A stretch of DNA of 64,000 bases, from positions 992,001-1,056,000 of the forward strand of contig NZ_JAKNQH010000001.1 in the NCBI RefSeq assembly GCF_022662305.1, written 5' to 3'. Position numbers and translations under genes: made by a program. This document shows positions 17,052 to 28,012 of the stretch, in pieces. How positions within the stretch are numbered: position 1 is the first letter of the stretch; every line of letters begins with the position of its first letter. Origin of the DNA: Sphingomonas sp. BAUL-RG-20F-R05-02. Lineage in GTDB: Bacteria; Pseudomonadota; Alphaproteobacteria; Sphingomonadales; Sphingomonadaceae. A model generated the notes under the pieces. It was not told where the DNA came from. It searched no databases and saw nothing but the letters and a program-made list of their open reading frames with translations.

Positions 17052-18548
17052 ATGATCGGCTGGCGCATCTGCAGCACGGTGGTTCTGGCTCTGCTCGCCA
17101 CCGCGTCGCTCGCGGCGGGCCCCTGGAACGCCGAGCAGGATCATGCCGACATGATGCGTCAGCTCGGCATAAAGGAACTCCGCCCTGGCGCGAACGGCGA
17201 CCCGACCCCACCGAATGCCGCCAACTACGACCCAGCAAAGGCGAACCCGTACCCAATCTGGCCCGACCTGATGAGGATGGCCGACGGGCGGCCGGTGACC
17301 AACGCGGCGATGTGGCGAGAGCAGCGGCGGCCCGAACTCATCAATTTGTTCGAACGCGAAGTGTATGGCCGCATCCCATCAGGCGTGCCCGGCGTCACCT
17401 GGCGCGTCGAGGCCACGGATCGCGAGTACTTCGGCGGCAGGGCTGTCATGGCGCAGCAGATCGTCGGTCATGTCGACAATCGAGCGGCACCCGGCATTAC
17501 TGTCGACATCCGCGCGACCCTATTGCTACCGGCCGGTGCCAGAGCCGCCGCACCTCTGCTCGTCATGTTCGCACCGGCACGGTATCCTTCTCCAAGCCAA
17601 CCCAACCCAGTTGAGGCGGCGCGGCTCGACGCGGCCCTGAAGGCGACCCTGCTCGCGCGCGATGTTACGTTCGCAGCGATCTTCGCCGCGCACCCGGGGT
17701 TCGAGTTCGTCAAGCCCGGCGGCTTCCTCACGCCCCCGCCCGAAGATGACCGGGTGACCAAGCTCATCGCAGACGGCTGGGGCGTGGCGCTGCTCGACAC
17801 CGCCACAATCCAGGCCGACGATGGCGCCGGACTTCGCCAAGGGATCATCGGCCTCGTCAACAAGGGTGCGCCGCGCACCCCCGAACAGTGGGGCGCCCTG
17901 CGCGCCTGGGGATGGGGTGCGAGCCGGCTGCTCGACTATCTAGGCACGCGTGAGGAAGTCGACGCCTCGCACGTGGGTATCGAAGGCGTGTCCCGCTCGG
18001 GCAAGGCGGCGCTGGTGACGGCCGCCTTCGACCAGCGCTTCGCCATGGTCCTGATCGGCTCGTCGGGGGAAGGCGGCGTCAAACCCCACCGCCGCAACTT
18101 CGGCGAGCAAATCGAAAACCTGACCGGAGCCGCCGAGTACCACTGGATGGCAGGCAACTTCCTCAAATACGGCACCGAACGGGGACGCCTTGGCCGCCGG
18201 ACGGCAGAGGATCTCCCGGTGGAGTCGCACGAGCTGCTCGCTCTGGTGACGCCCCGTCTCGCGTTCGTCAGCTATGGCATCCCCGAGCAGGGTGACGCCA
18301 GATGGCTCGATCAGCAGGGAAGCTACATGGCCACGGTCGCCGCGGGGCGCGCCTGGACCCTCCTCGGTGCGCACGACCTCGGTCGCGGCAATGATTATCG
18401 CGCGGCGACCCTGCCCCCACAGGGAACGGATCTGCTAGACGGCGAACTCGCCTGGCGGCAACACGAGGGCGGCCACACCGACGCGCCGAACATGAGCCAC
18501 TTCATCGCATGGGCCGATCAGAAGATGGGCCGCACGCCCCTTCCCTGA
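17052..18548 (+). CDS. CE15-like glucuronoyl esterase
   Basis: The 498-residue protein has a signal peptide (MIGWRICSTVVLALLATASLAAG) and the alpha/beta-hydrolase domain of carbohydrate esterase family 15. The nucleophile is Ser314 in GIEGVSRSGKAALVTAAFD, followed by the conserved VLIGSSGEGGVKPHRRNFGE. CE15 enzymes cut ester bonds between lignin alcohols and glucuronoxylan. The N-terminal region (LRPGANGDPTPPNAANYDPA, then WREQRRPELINLFEREVYG) also matches bacterial members. ATG 17052 was chosen because it places the signal peptide first. It may work with the acetyl esterase upstream and the GH3 enzyme downstream. Confidence 0.82.
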   Translation: MIGWRICSTVVLALLATASLAAGPWNAEQDHADMMRQLGIKELRPGANGDPTPPNAANYDPAKANPYPIWPDLMRMADGRPVTNAAMWREQRRPELINLFEREVYGRIPSGVPGVTWRVEATDREYFGGRAVMAQQIVGHVDNRAAPGITVDIRATLLLPAGARAAAPLLVMFAPARYPSPSQPNPVEAARLDAALKATLLARDVTFAAIFAAHPGFEFVKPGGFLTPPPEDDRVTKLIADGWGVALLDTATIQADDGAGLRQGIIGLVNKGAPRTPEQWGALRAWGWGASRLLDYLGTREEVDASHVGIEGVSRSGKAALVTAAFDQRFAMVLIGSSGEGGVKPHRRNFGEQIENLTGAAEYHWMAGNFLKYGTERGRLGRRTAEDLPVESHELLALVTPRLAFVSYGIPEQGDARWLDQQGSYMATVAAGRAWTLLGAHDLGRGNDYRAATLPPQGTDLLDGELAWRQHEGGHTDAPNMSHFIAWADQKMGRTPLP

Positions 18549-18727
18549 CCACCCGAATGCCTCCGGCGCGCGCGCGACAGTCATCGGCCCTCCGGGCGAG
18601 ACGGCAAATAGCGCACCATCCGACGAAGGCCGCCATCCAGGTGTCTGCCTGACGCGCGTGCGCGACGGCCGAACCAAATCGGCAGATCGCTCGTTCCACG
18701 TCATTGCCTGACGAAGCGAGATGACCA

Positions 18728-19704
<977 letters not shown>

Positions 19705-19708
<4 letters not shown>

Positions 19709-20361
19709 GCAACCTGGCTGGCTTGCTTCCGCCCGGCGCGTTCGACAAGCAGGACCAGGAGAGCGACCTCGCGTTCTATGCGCCACCTCGACTGGTGACG
19801 CACATCGACGATGCGGCGGTGGCGGCGCTCATGTCATACTACACCGAGGTCATTCCGGATCGCGCGGTGGTGCTCGACCTGATGTCAAGCTGGGTGAGCC
19901 ATCTGCCTGACAATCTGCCCACCTCGAAAGTCATCGGTCACGGCATGAACGCCTTGGAACTTGCTGCCAATCCGCGCCTCGACCGCTGGTTCGTCGCCGA
20001 TCTTAACGCCGAACCGGTCCTGCCTCTCATGGACGCGGCGATCGACGTCGCGTTGTGCTGCGTCGGGGTCCAATACCTCCAGCATCCCGTGGAGGTGTTC
20101 TCGGAGGTCCGACGGGCCTTGACGCCGGGCGGCGTCTTCGCGGTGAGCTTCTCGAACCGCTGCTTCCCGACGAAGGCCATCCGGATCTGGCAATCGATCG
20201 ACATGGCGGGGAAGGTCGAACTGGTCCAGCTCTACATGAAGCATGCTGGGTTCTATAGCTCGGAAACTGCGGTGCTGGCGGACGGAAGCACAGGCGATCC
20301 GATGGTGGTGGTCGCCGGGCGCACGGTGGCGACGAGACGGGATGGCGAGCTGCAAGCCTGA
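19705..20361 (+). CDS. Class I SAM-dependent methyltransferase
   Basis: The 218-residue protein has a Rossmann methyltransferase core. AVVLDLMSSWVSHLP is motif I, FVADLNAEPVLPLMDAAIDV follows, then motif IV-like ALCCVGVQYLQHP and SEVRRALTPGGVFAVSFS. It belongs to the Methyltransf_11 type. The start is TTG 19705, overlapping the aldo/keto reductase stop. A protein of this type next to an aldo/keto reductase is seen in sphingomonads, but the methyl acceptor is unknown. Confidence 0.78.
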
Positions 20362-20516
20362 TCATCGAAGGCGTCCTGAGGCATTGGCTATGCTGTGCCA
20401 CGACCTCAAGGTAACCGTCGGCGACCCGCAGGGGCCATTCGTCGCAACAAAGGCTATTCGTGCCTAATGCAGCGGAAAGTACCGCTACCGAAGCAAAGTC
20501 ATGTTACAATGCTGCG

Positions 20517-20819
20517 ATGCAGCGTTCCGACGAAAGAACCGGATCTCCCACGACCGGCCGCGTGGCGCGCCGGCACAATCTGTTCGAGCCGATCGAGATC
20601 ACCGTGGATCGGCAATCCGTACGAGCGCATCTCTTAAACGTCTCAGCCACGGGCGCGCTGGTTCACAGCGCAGCTCCTCCGGCCTTGGGTGCAACCGTAA
20701 AGCTCAAGATGCTTGGCATCGAGCGATCAGCTCGCGTAGTCTGGAGCAAGGCCTCGCGCTTTGGCGTTGCCTTCGACACCGAACTCGCGGATCCGTTTCT
20801 CGAAGCCGCACTCCGATAG
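20517..20819 (+). CDS. PilZ-domain protein, probable c-di-GMP receptor
   Basis: The 100-residue protein is a single PilZ domain. The c-di-GMP-binding motifs are RVARRHN near residue 15 (RxxxR form) and LNVSATGALV (D/NxSxxG), followed by a beta barrel that ends with WSKASRFGVAFD. ATG 20517 gives the normal single-domain length; a start at 20460 would add 19 residues. It converges on the GH3 gene, 27 bases away. Its output partner is unknown. Confidence 0.8.
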   Translation: MQRSDERTGSPTTGRVARRHNLFEPIEITVDRQSVRAHLLNVSATGALVHSAAPPALGATVKLKMLGIERSARVVWSKASRFGVAFDTELADPFLEAALR

Positions 20820-20846
20820 CTAGAAGACCGTCAATCGCGGTGCGGC

Positions 20847-23489
20847 TCAGCGCGGCAGCGCCGCCGAGCCCGTCATGCGAAAGCTCGCCTGCGCACCCGG
20901 CGCGCCAGTGTCGGGCTGGCCGCCGCCGACCCACACCCGGTAGGTCGCCGCACTCGCGACCATCGCGCCGGTCGCGTCGGACAGTGCCAGATCGCGCGGA
21001 TCGAGCTGGAAGGTCAGTGTCTTGCTCTCCCCCGCCGCGAGATGAACGCGCTGATAGCCCTTCAGCGAGCGGATCGGCGCGCCCTCGCGACCGGGCACGG
21101 AGAGGTAGAGCTGCGCGACCTCGTCGCCCGCCACCTTACCGATGTTGCGCACGGTCGCGGTTACGCTGGTGCCCGCCCCTGCCGCCACGACCGCACGCGA
21201 CGGCTTCACCGCGCCATAGGCGAACCGCGTGTAGCTAAGCCCGTGGCCAAAGGGATATTCGACCTTGCCCGCGAAGTACCGATAGGTGCGGTTGGCCATC
21301 CGGTAATCGTCGAAGGCGGGCAGTTCGTCGGTCGAGGCGTAGAAGGTCACCGGCAGGCGCCCGCTCGGGTTGACCTTCCCGCTCAGCACGTCGGCGATCG
21401 CCTGACCGCCCGCCTCGCCGTGATACCACGCCTCGAGCACGGCCTTGGCCTTCGCCTCCTGCGCGCCCAGCGCCAACGCCGATCCGCTCTGGAGCACGAT
21501 CACCAACGGCTTGCCCGTCGCGGCGAGCGCGTCGAGCATTTCGGTCTGCGCTGCCGGCAAGGCTATGCTCGTCCTGTCGCCGCCCGCGAAGCCCGGCACT
21601 TGAAGCGGCATCTCCTCGCCCTCCAACCAAGCGTTGAGACCGACGAAGGCGACCACCACGTCGGCCTGCCGGGCGGCGCGCACCGCCTCGTCCCGCAGCG
21701 CGGCGAGCGGCGGCTTCCATGCGAAGGTGACATCGCTCGCGCGCGACGATTCATGCGCGAAGTCGATGCGGATCGCATGCGGACTGGTATCGGCAAAATG
21801 CACCTTCATTGGCTCGAAGTCCTGGGCGCGGCCGTTGCACTTCGCGGTAACCGATTGATCGGGAAATCCGTCGATATTGATGGTGTAGCGTTCCGTGCCG
21901 TTGCCGACGTCGCAACGCTCACGCCGCTCCAGCTCGAACTGATAGTCACCGGGTGCGGGCGGTGCGAACATGCCGGTCCAGCGCACCGAAAAGGTTCGCG
22001 AGTCCACCCCGGCGGCAGGCGCGATCGAACCCCAGTTGACGTCGATGTCCGGCATGCGACGGGTCGTCACGGGCGAACCGCTGAAGCTCGCATTGTTGTA
22101 GAACGCGGCCGTCAGCCCACCGGGGAAGGCGCTACGCGGCACCGCGACGGCAAGTTCCCTGGTGAACGGCGCGCCTTGCGCATAGACGATCCGGTCCGCC
22201 CCGAACGCGGCCGCCATCCCGTCGACCGGCAACACCGCGCCGACGGGGGTACCATTGTAATTGCCCTCGAGCGCGATGAGCGACGCTGCGGTCGGACCGA
22301 CGACGGCGATCTTGCGCGCGCCCGCGGCGAGCGGAAGCACGCCGTCGTTCTTGAGCAGCACGATGCTTTCGTGCGCCGCCTTCAACGCCAGCGCACGGTG
22401 CTCGGCCGAGTGGTTCTGGTCGATGCCGATGGTCGAGAACGGCACGTTCGCCGCCGGATCGAACATGCCGAGCCGGATGCGTGCGGTGAACAGCCGCTTC
22501 AGCGCGATGTCCATGTCGGCTTCGGTGAGATACCCCGCTTTCACGGCCTTGGGGAGATCGAGCATCTCGTCCTTGAAGTCGCAGCCGGTGTCGGTGCCCG
22601 CCTTGACCGCCAGCGCCGCGCCCTCCGGGTTGGTCGCCGTGTTGCGATGGCCGGTGGTGATGTCGTCGATGGCGCCGCAATCGCTGGTGATGAAACCCTT
22701 GAACCCCCACGCACCGCGCAGCGTGTCTTTCAGCAGCATCGTGTTCGCGCAGGCGGCCTTGGTGTCGACCGCGTTGTACGCGCACATCAGCGACGCCGCC
22801 CGACCATCGACGATCGCACGGCGGAACGCCGGCAGATAGGTCTCGGAAAGATCGCGTGGCGAGGGATCGACGTTGAAGCGGTGACGCAACTGCTCGGGTC
22901 CGCTGTGCACCGCGAAGTGCTTGGGCGTCGCGATCGCCTCGAAATACTTGGGATCGTCACCCTGCAGGCCACGCACGAACGGCACCGCCATGGTGCCGGT
23001 GAGGTACGGATCCTCCCCCAGCGTCTCCTGCCCGCGTCCCCACCGCGGATCGCGGAAGATGTTGATGTTGGGCGACCAGAAGGTCAGCCCGTAGTAGCGG
23101 TCGTAATTCTTCTGCGCTTGCGCTTGATTGTACTTTGCGCGCCCCTCGACCGCTATCGCCTTCCCCTCAGCCAACATCAGCGCCGCATCCCAGGTCGCCG
23201 CCATGCCGATCGCCTGCGAAAACACCGTTGCCTCGCCGGCCCGGGCAACGCCGTGTAGCCCCTCGTTCCAATAGTCGTAGGGAGGGATGCCGAGCCGTGG
23301 GATTGCGGGCGCGGTGTTCTGCATCTGCGCGGCCTTCTCATCCATGGTCATGCGACGGACGAGATCGTCGACACGGGCCTCGGTTGATTGTGTTGGATCA
23401 CGATAGAGCTGAGCCGCAGCGTGGGTGGATGCCGTGAACGCGAGTGCCGCAAGAGAGACGGCCGCCAGCCGGTGGAGTCGTTTGTCCAT
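20847..23489 (-). CDS. GH3 beta-glucosidase/xylosidase with an inserted PA14 domain
   Basis: This 880-residue secreted enzyme has a signal peptide (about residues 1-26). Its GH3 N-terminal TIM barrel has KH motif at 190-191 and nucleophile Asp270 in GFITSDCGA. The GH3 C domain is interrupted by a PA14 carbohydrate-binding module (about 450-600; TVKCNGR- and PHAIRIDFAH-type strands) and is followed by an Fn3-like domain (about 770-870). This order is that of BglX-like exo-enzymes that remove terminal glucose or xylose from plant oligosaccharides. No transporter is adjacent. Confidence 0.92.
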   Translation of the reverse strand: MDKRLHRLAAVSLAALAFTASTHAAAQLYRDPTQSTEARVDDLVRRMTMDEKAAQMQNTAPAIPRLGIPPYDYWNEGLHGVARAGEATVFSQAIGMAATWDAALMLAEGKAIAVEGRAKYNQAQAQKNYDRYYGLTFWSPNINIFRDPRWGRGQETLGEDPYLTGTMAVPFVRGLQGDDPKYFEAIATPKHFAVHSGPEQLRHRFNVDPSPRDLSETYLPAFRRAIVDGRAASLMCAYNAVDTKAACANTMLLKDTLRGAWGFKGFITSDCGAIDDITTGHRNTATNPEGAALAVKAGTDTGCDFKDEMLDLPKAVKAGYLTEADMDIALKRLFTARIRLGMFDPAANVPFSTIGIDQNHSAEHRALALKAAHESIVLLKNDGVLPLAAGARKIAVVGPTAASLIALEGNYNGTPVGAVLPVDGMAAAFGADRIVYAQGAPFTRELAVAVPRSAFPGGLTAAFYNNASFSGSPVTTRRMPDIDVNWGSIAPAAGVDSRTFSVRWTGMFAPPAPGDYQFELERRERCDVGNGTERYTINIDGFPDQSVTAKCNGRAQDFEPMKVHFADTSPHAIRIDFAHESSRASDVTFAWKPPLAALRDEAVRAARQADVVVAFVGLNAWLEGEEMPLQVPGFAGGDRTSIALPAAQTEMLDALAATGKPLVIVLQSGSALALGAQEAKAKAVLEAWYHGEAGGQAIADVLSGKVNPSGRLPVTFYASTDELPAFDDYRMANRTYRYFAGKVEYPFGHGLSYTRFAYGAVKPSRAVVAAGAGTSVTATVRNIGKVAGDEVAQLYLSVPGREGAPIRSLKGYQRVHLAAGESKTLTFQLDPRDLALSDATGAMVASAATYRVWVGGGQPDTGAPGAQASFRMTGSAALPR

Positions 23490-23977
23490 CTCATCGCTCT
23501 CCTGATGACGCGGGTCCGTGCGCCGCTGTTTGCGCTGCCATAGCGCTCCGAAGCCCAGACGGAAGCCAATATGCCAACTGAACGTTATTTCCGCACGTTC
23601 GGCTTGGGCCTGAACGCAACTCCTGTGGCTGGATCGAGGACGAGGAACAGCTGGAGGTGTCAGAGGAGATGAAGATTCAGAACGGAGAGCCAGCTCAACT
23701 TAAGATCGCGTGACGCTTCCTGCCACGCCACTCCGCTGCCGCACGACGGCGATAGGTGATTGCGAAGTTGTCACGCTTGGAAAGCGCGGCGGCCGGTGCC
23801 AGGGATGCCAGGACCCACTTGCCTTCATCCTTTAGGACGGGCAGCAGTCGGGGGAGAGGCTTAGGAACACCGCAATTGTCACATGAAGATTGTAAAGACG
23901 CGCTTGTCGATCTTCCCCCCCCGATGCGGCGGAAGTCGGCCGTGGTCTCCTGTCGACGGCGTCTTCGAAATGAGCGC
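23490..23977. other. Intergenic region between GH3 and response-regulator genes
   Basis: The 488 bases carry the upstream regions of two divergent genes. The frame of the response regulator is open across 23756-23977, but the translated part is not domain-like. I see no other gene, RNA or strong repeat. Confidence 0.45.
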
Positions 23978-24361
23978 GTGAAGTTCCTCTGCGTCGATGA
24001 GGAAGCGTTGAACCTGCAAGTGCTCACGGACATGCTCCAGGTGGCGGGGGCTTCCGCATCGGCACACCTCTGCGCAGAGGCAGGCCTCATCGATCTCGCT
24101 ACGAACGACTACGATATGATCCTTGTCGATCTGCGCATGCCCGGCATGGACGGCGTCGCCTTCATCGAGCACGTCCGCGGTCGCGCCGACGCCCGGCGAT
24201 CCATTTCGATCATCGTCATAACTGCCGAAGGCTCCCCGGCTGAGCATGAACGATGCCGAAGGGCGGGCGCCGACGACGTGCTTGCGAAGCCGGTCGTCAT
24301 GGACATGCTTTTCGACAAGATTGGGTCGGTCCTCGCGAAGGCGGGTCAGGTACGTTCATGA
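23978..24361 (+). CDS. Single-domain response regulator
   Basis: The 127-residue protein is a CheY-like receiver. The phospho-acceptor Asp is in YDMILVDLRMPGMDGVAF, the switch Thr in IIVITAEGSP and the conserved Lys in DDVLAKPVVMD. The first acidic pair is present as CVDEE. GTG 23978 was chosen because the domain begins directly there. There is no output domain and no histidine kinase gene beside it, so it should act by protein-protein contacts with a distant kinase. Confidence 0.78.
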   Translation: MKFLCVDEEALNLQVLTDMLQVAGASASAHLCAEAGLIDLATNDYDMILVDLRMPGMDGVAFIEHVRGRADARRSISIIVITAEGSPAEHERCRRAGADDVLAKPVVMDMLFDKIGSVLAKAGQVRS

Positions 24362-24426
24362 TCGCCGCGCCGATCACGGCGCCATTCGCCGACCACGCAC
24401 TGACGGTGGGGAGGCCTTGCCTAAAG

Positions 24427-26718
24427 CTACTTGGTGATCTGCCTGAATAGCGCCAGATCATAGGCCTCAAGCCCAGTTATGCCGTGAAGATGGTTGGCGG
24501 TGATCCAGGCAAGCCAGAGGCGGTGACTGCCAAAACCGCGACCCCGGCCGCCAGGACCCATGCCTAAATTTTCCTGCTGCCAACCGGTACCACGCATGTC
24601 ATACTGCCGGCCAGGTAACGCGACCATCGCCTTGGTGTCGTTCAGCAGGATGCGCGCGACGTCGAGGTAGTGAGTATCGCCCGTCAGTTTTTACAGCTTC
24701 GCGTAGGATGGCACCGCCCAGTCGAGATACTCGTCCGCGCCGCCGGCAGATAACGCGGTGATCCCCTGCAGACCGGTGGTGGGCACGCCCTTCTTCCAGT
24801 GCAGCTGGGTGTCGTCGGCGTCGACCGGCATGGGCAGGTCCCAAAGCCAGATCCAGCTTTCGGCGAAGTCAGCCGCCGCCTTGGCGCGATCCAGCCATAG
24901 GCTTTCACCCGTCGCGTCATGGAGGCTGAGGAACGCCTCCATGCTCAGCATTCCCGCTTCCTTGTCGGTGATGTCGGGATTGTCGCTCGCGCCACCGATG
25001 AACAGACCCCGTACCCCGAAGCTGTTCCAGACGTAGTCGGCCGCACGCAGCGCCGCCTGCTGGTAGCGCGGGTCACCGGTCTGCTGCGTCAACAGGACTA
25101 GCAACGGCACCGGAGCATAGCTGGCGGTTCCGCTCGGCTCGGCGGCAACATTGCTGCTCGGGTACCATCTTCGGGGCCAGGATCCATCCGCGCGTTGCTG
25201 CGCAAGCAGCCAGTCGGCGTATTGCCGGGTCCAAGCCAACCATTCAGGATGATCGCGGCCGAGACCACGCTCGCGCACGTACGCCCCGACCAGCGCCCGC
25301 ATGTCCTCGGTCGCGTTTCGCAACCAGGGCGCAAGCCAGATGTGATTGTAAGGCTTACCCGTCGCGAGATCATAGCCCGTCGCCGGCAGCGGCACTGTCG
25401 GAAGCGCGTTGATCATCGAGGTGATGATCGCCAGGCCGGTTGCCCGCATCTTCCTTCCGCGCTGGCTATGATCACGATCGCCCTCCAACAACAGTTGGTC
25501 GGCATTCTCGAGGTTCTTGCTGACGAAGCCCATGCCGGCCATCGTCCAGTTCCATTGGCGCTCGGGGGTCGGCACGGTCGACAGCACGAACGGGATCGCG
25601 GTGCGACCGCCGATCGTCGCGGCTTGAGCTTCGAGATGATCAAGCAGAACACGTCGGACCAAGTCGACATCGAGCGGCCGCACGACTGGCTTGAGCGTCG
25701 CCCACGCCCAACGCCAGACGTTGCGGCTCATCTCGGGAAAAGCCGCTTCCGCACCGATCCGGTAGCTTATTCGGTACTTGTCCACGTCGCCGCGCACGAT
25801 GGGGTGGTAGCGGCGGAGCTGGACCGGTTCCGCTGAGGGATGGCGACGATCACCATAGCTCGTGACGTTTTCGGGATACGAGAAGCGCAGCGCCGTTCCC
25901 GTCTGCTGTTGCTCGAGTGCCAGCGCACCGAAGCGAAACCGTTTGTCGATTAGCTCCGGTTCGGCGAGCGTAGTATCGGCTTCAGTGGTATCCCCGCGCG
26001 GTGCCGGGTCAAGCATCGCCAGGGACCCGCCGCCCGCGAACGAAACCGCAAGCATCGGCGCCGGCAGAATATCTTCGCGCAGTTGCAGACGATGCGCAGC
26101 ATAGGCGAGTGTACCACCCGGCGATCGCTCGCCATCATGGCTGGGATCACCATAGATGATACCTGGCGCCATGACCGTCATCTCGCCCCACCGCACGACG
26201 GGATCGATCGTCCAGCCGATTGCTGAGGCGAAGCCGCCCGGTGCGCTCGCGAGAACTTCGATGCGCCGCGCGATCGTCACGACCGAGCCGCGAAGTGACC
26301 AGTGATCATGGAAGCGAAACGTCGGTCGCCCCTCGACCAGAATGTCGGTCGCGGCGTCAACCCCGTCGGCGGCGGAGATTACCGAGCCATAGGCTTCGCG
26401 CATGGTGAGCGGGGCGCCGCCCGGATGGTAAACCTCAACCTCGGCCGGCTGCGGCTGCATGACCCGCGGCATGTTCGGGCCATTGACCGTCATGCCCCAG
26501 CCGTTGGCGCCGTGAATGAAGGTCACGACCGTGCCGTTCGGGGTTCGGCCGAGTTCGACCGCAGATCCAGTCGAGGCAGGTGGCAGCTGTCGACCATCCG
26601 CCGGTGCGGACGAGGACCAAGGCCTCGTGGAACCCACCGCCTGTGCACCGAGCATTGCCGACGATACGATCGCACCAAGCGCGACGATCGTGGGCGGACC
26701 TGACGGTGACTTCATCAT
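24427..26718 (-). pseudogene. Secreted alpha/alpha-toroid-type protein interrupted by an in-frame TAA
   Basis: From ATG 26718 (GAGAGGAAG upstream) the frame encodes a leader (residues 1-30) and 675 residues up to a TAA at 24691-24693. Immediately after the stop the same frame continues for 87 more protein-like residues (KLTGDTHYLDVARILLNDTK, then a GTGWQQENLGMGPGGRG stretch) to TAG 24427. The C-terminal half has helical repeats rich in Trp, with segments like YADWLLAQQRADGSWPRRWY, as in six-hairpin glycosidases and lyases. The N-terminal half is beta-rich. I cannot name the exact family. The stop most likely inactivates or shortens a carbohydrate-active enzyme. Confidence 0.7.
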
Positions 26719-27439
26719 CTTCCTCTCTCCCGCACCCGTTCGCGCTTCTTCGTCGCCGGATAGTTGTCGTTGGAGCCTTTTGCCTGTTACGCCCCGTTGA
26801 TAAGTAACTGGTATGCTTCCACAACTAGTTCGGCAAGCGGGTATGTTAGCGCTCCCAAGTGAAGTCCTGGAGATCGTACGCGCATGACGTGCAGCGCTCG
26901 GATTGTTGGGGTCTCTACACAGGACGACCGGTACCCCACGCGCGAAGTGGTCAGATCGTCTTACGGCAAGAGTTCGAACGGTCGTAGTTCTCAAGTTGAC
27001 GACCGCTCGTACGGAGGATCAGCGAGGCCTGATCCCGCATGAAGATCCGCGAGGCCAATTGCGATCCGACTGGCCGACTCGAACAGGCATGAAACCCTTC
27101 GCTGTTGCTCCCGCCGTCGTTCATACTCCGCCAAGCCTCGTGCTAACGGGAACACTGTCTAGGGTTTCATCACCGATCAGGAGGAACGGCGTGATGGTTT
27201 GGCTTCGAGGCCCGCCGTTACCGGTCGATGAAATTTACGGTCATGCGGTGACCTTGATCGCTGGAAGCATCACTGTCCTTTAGGCGACTTCGCCGAATTT
27301 TCGGCTTCATCCTGTTTCAAAAGACCCGGGTCGACCGATTGCGGGCTCGCCACCTCGCCGCCTCGCCGGCGATTCCCGGCTCCTGCGACATGTCGTTGCT
27401 GTCTGGTTCGTTGCCAGGAATGCAGGTCCGGTTCATTCT
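26719..27439. other. Gene-free stretch
   Basis: I see no convincing gene in these 721 bases. The promoter of the toroid-type gene should lie in the first 150 bases. There, AACTGGT (26806-26812) and ACTAGTT (26824-26830) form an imperfect inverted repeat that might be an operator. The remainder has only short frames with no recognisable product. Confidence 0.4.
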
Positions 27440-27907
27440 CTAGCGACTCCCGCCAAGAATGGCATCGAGCGGATTATCTCAACCGAGGATACCGCCACGT
27501 CCAACGACCGCGCCGGCCTGTCCACCGAATAACGGTGATCCGAGGATACCGCCCAGTCCGCCTTCGTTCTGCGTCGCGTTGGCCGCACCACAGTTCTGCG
27601 CGAAATACTTGGCGACCATCGCCGCCACGATCTACGCCATCGCCTTAATGACGGTGCTTGAGACGCCGCTCTCTCCCGCGGTATGGTCGGTAACTTGCCG
27701 GCTAACGTCTTTGCTGCGGAAGATGCGGCCCAGAATGTCGGTGCCCGCAGCGCTGTCGGGCTGATCGATGGCGCCAGCGCCCTGTGTGACTGAAACGAGG
27801 CCATCGTCGTCAGCACGCTTCGGCATTCCGCCGCACCATCCCAAGAAGGACGCGGCCGGCACGACGGGGGAGCCCGAGAGAAAACAGATGGAGAGATACC
27901 CCGACAT
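27440..27907 (-). pseudogene. DUF937 protein gene with two in-frame stops
   Basis: The frame contains the DUF937 core DILGRIFRSKDVSRQVTDHT, then AGESGVSSTVIKAMA, a TAG (27632-27634), and in the same frame IVAAMVAKYFAQNCGAANAT with a Gly-Leu-rich tail (GGLGGILGSPLFGG). A TGA follows at 27479-27481, then NPLDAILGGSR and a TAG at 27440. Intact DUF937 proteins of about 200 or more residues have exactly this order and end with a DILGG-type motif. The N-terminal helices are missing too. DUF937 proteins have no established function. Confidence 0.75.
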
Positions 27908-28012
27908 CGCGATATTGCAAGGCTTGGATGGCCCGTTCTCTTCGAGGTCCCGACGTCTCGACCCTGCCCCGCTGAAAGGCTACCTTCGGTGCTCGGCTAT
28001 GGAGGCAAACCG

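Noticed and set aside
21042..23258. A 738-residue + strand frame opposite the GH3 gene
   Set aside because: Arg/His-rich antisense of a confirmed GH3 gene; no domain is visible.
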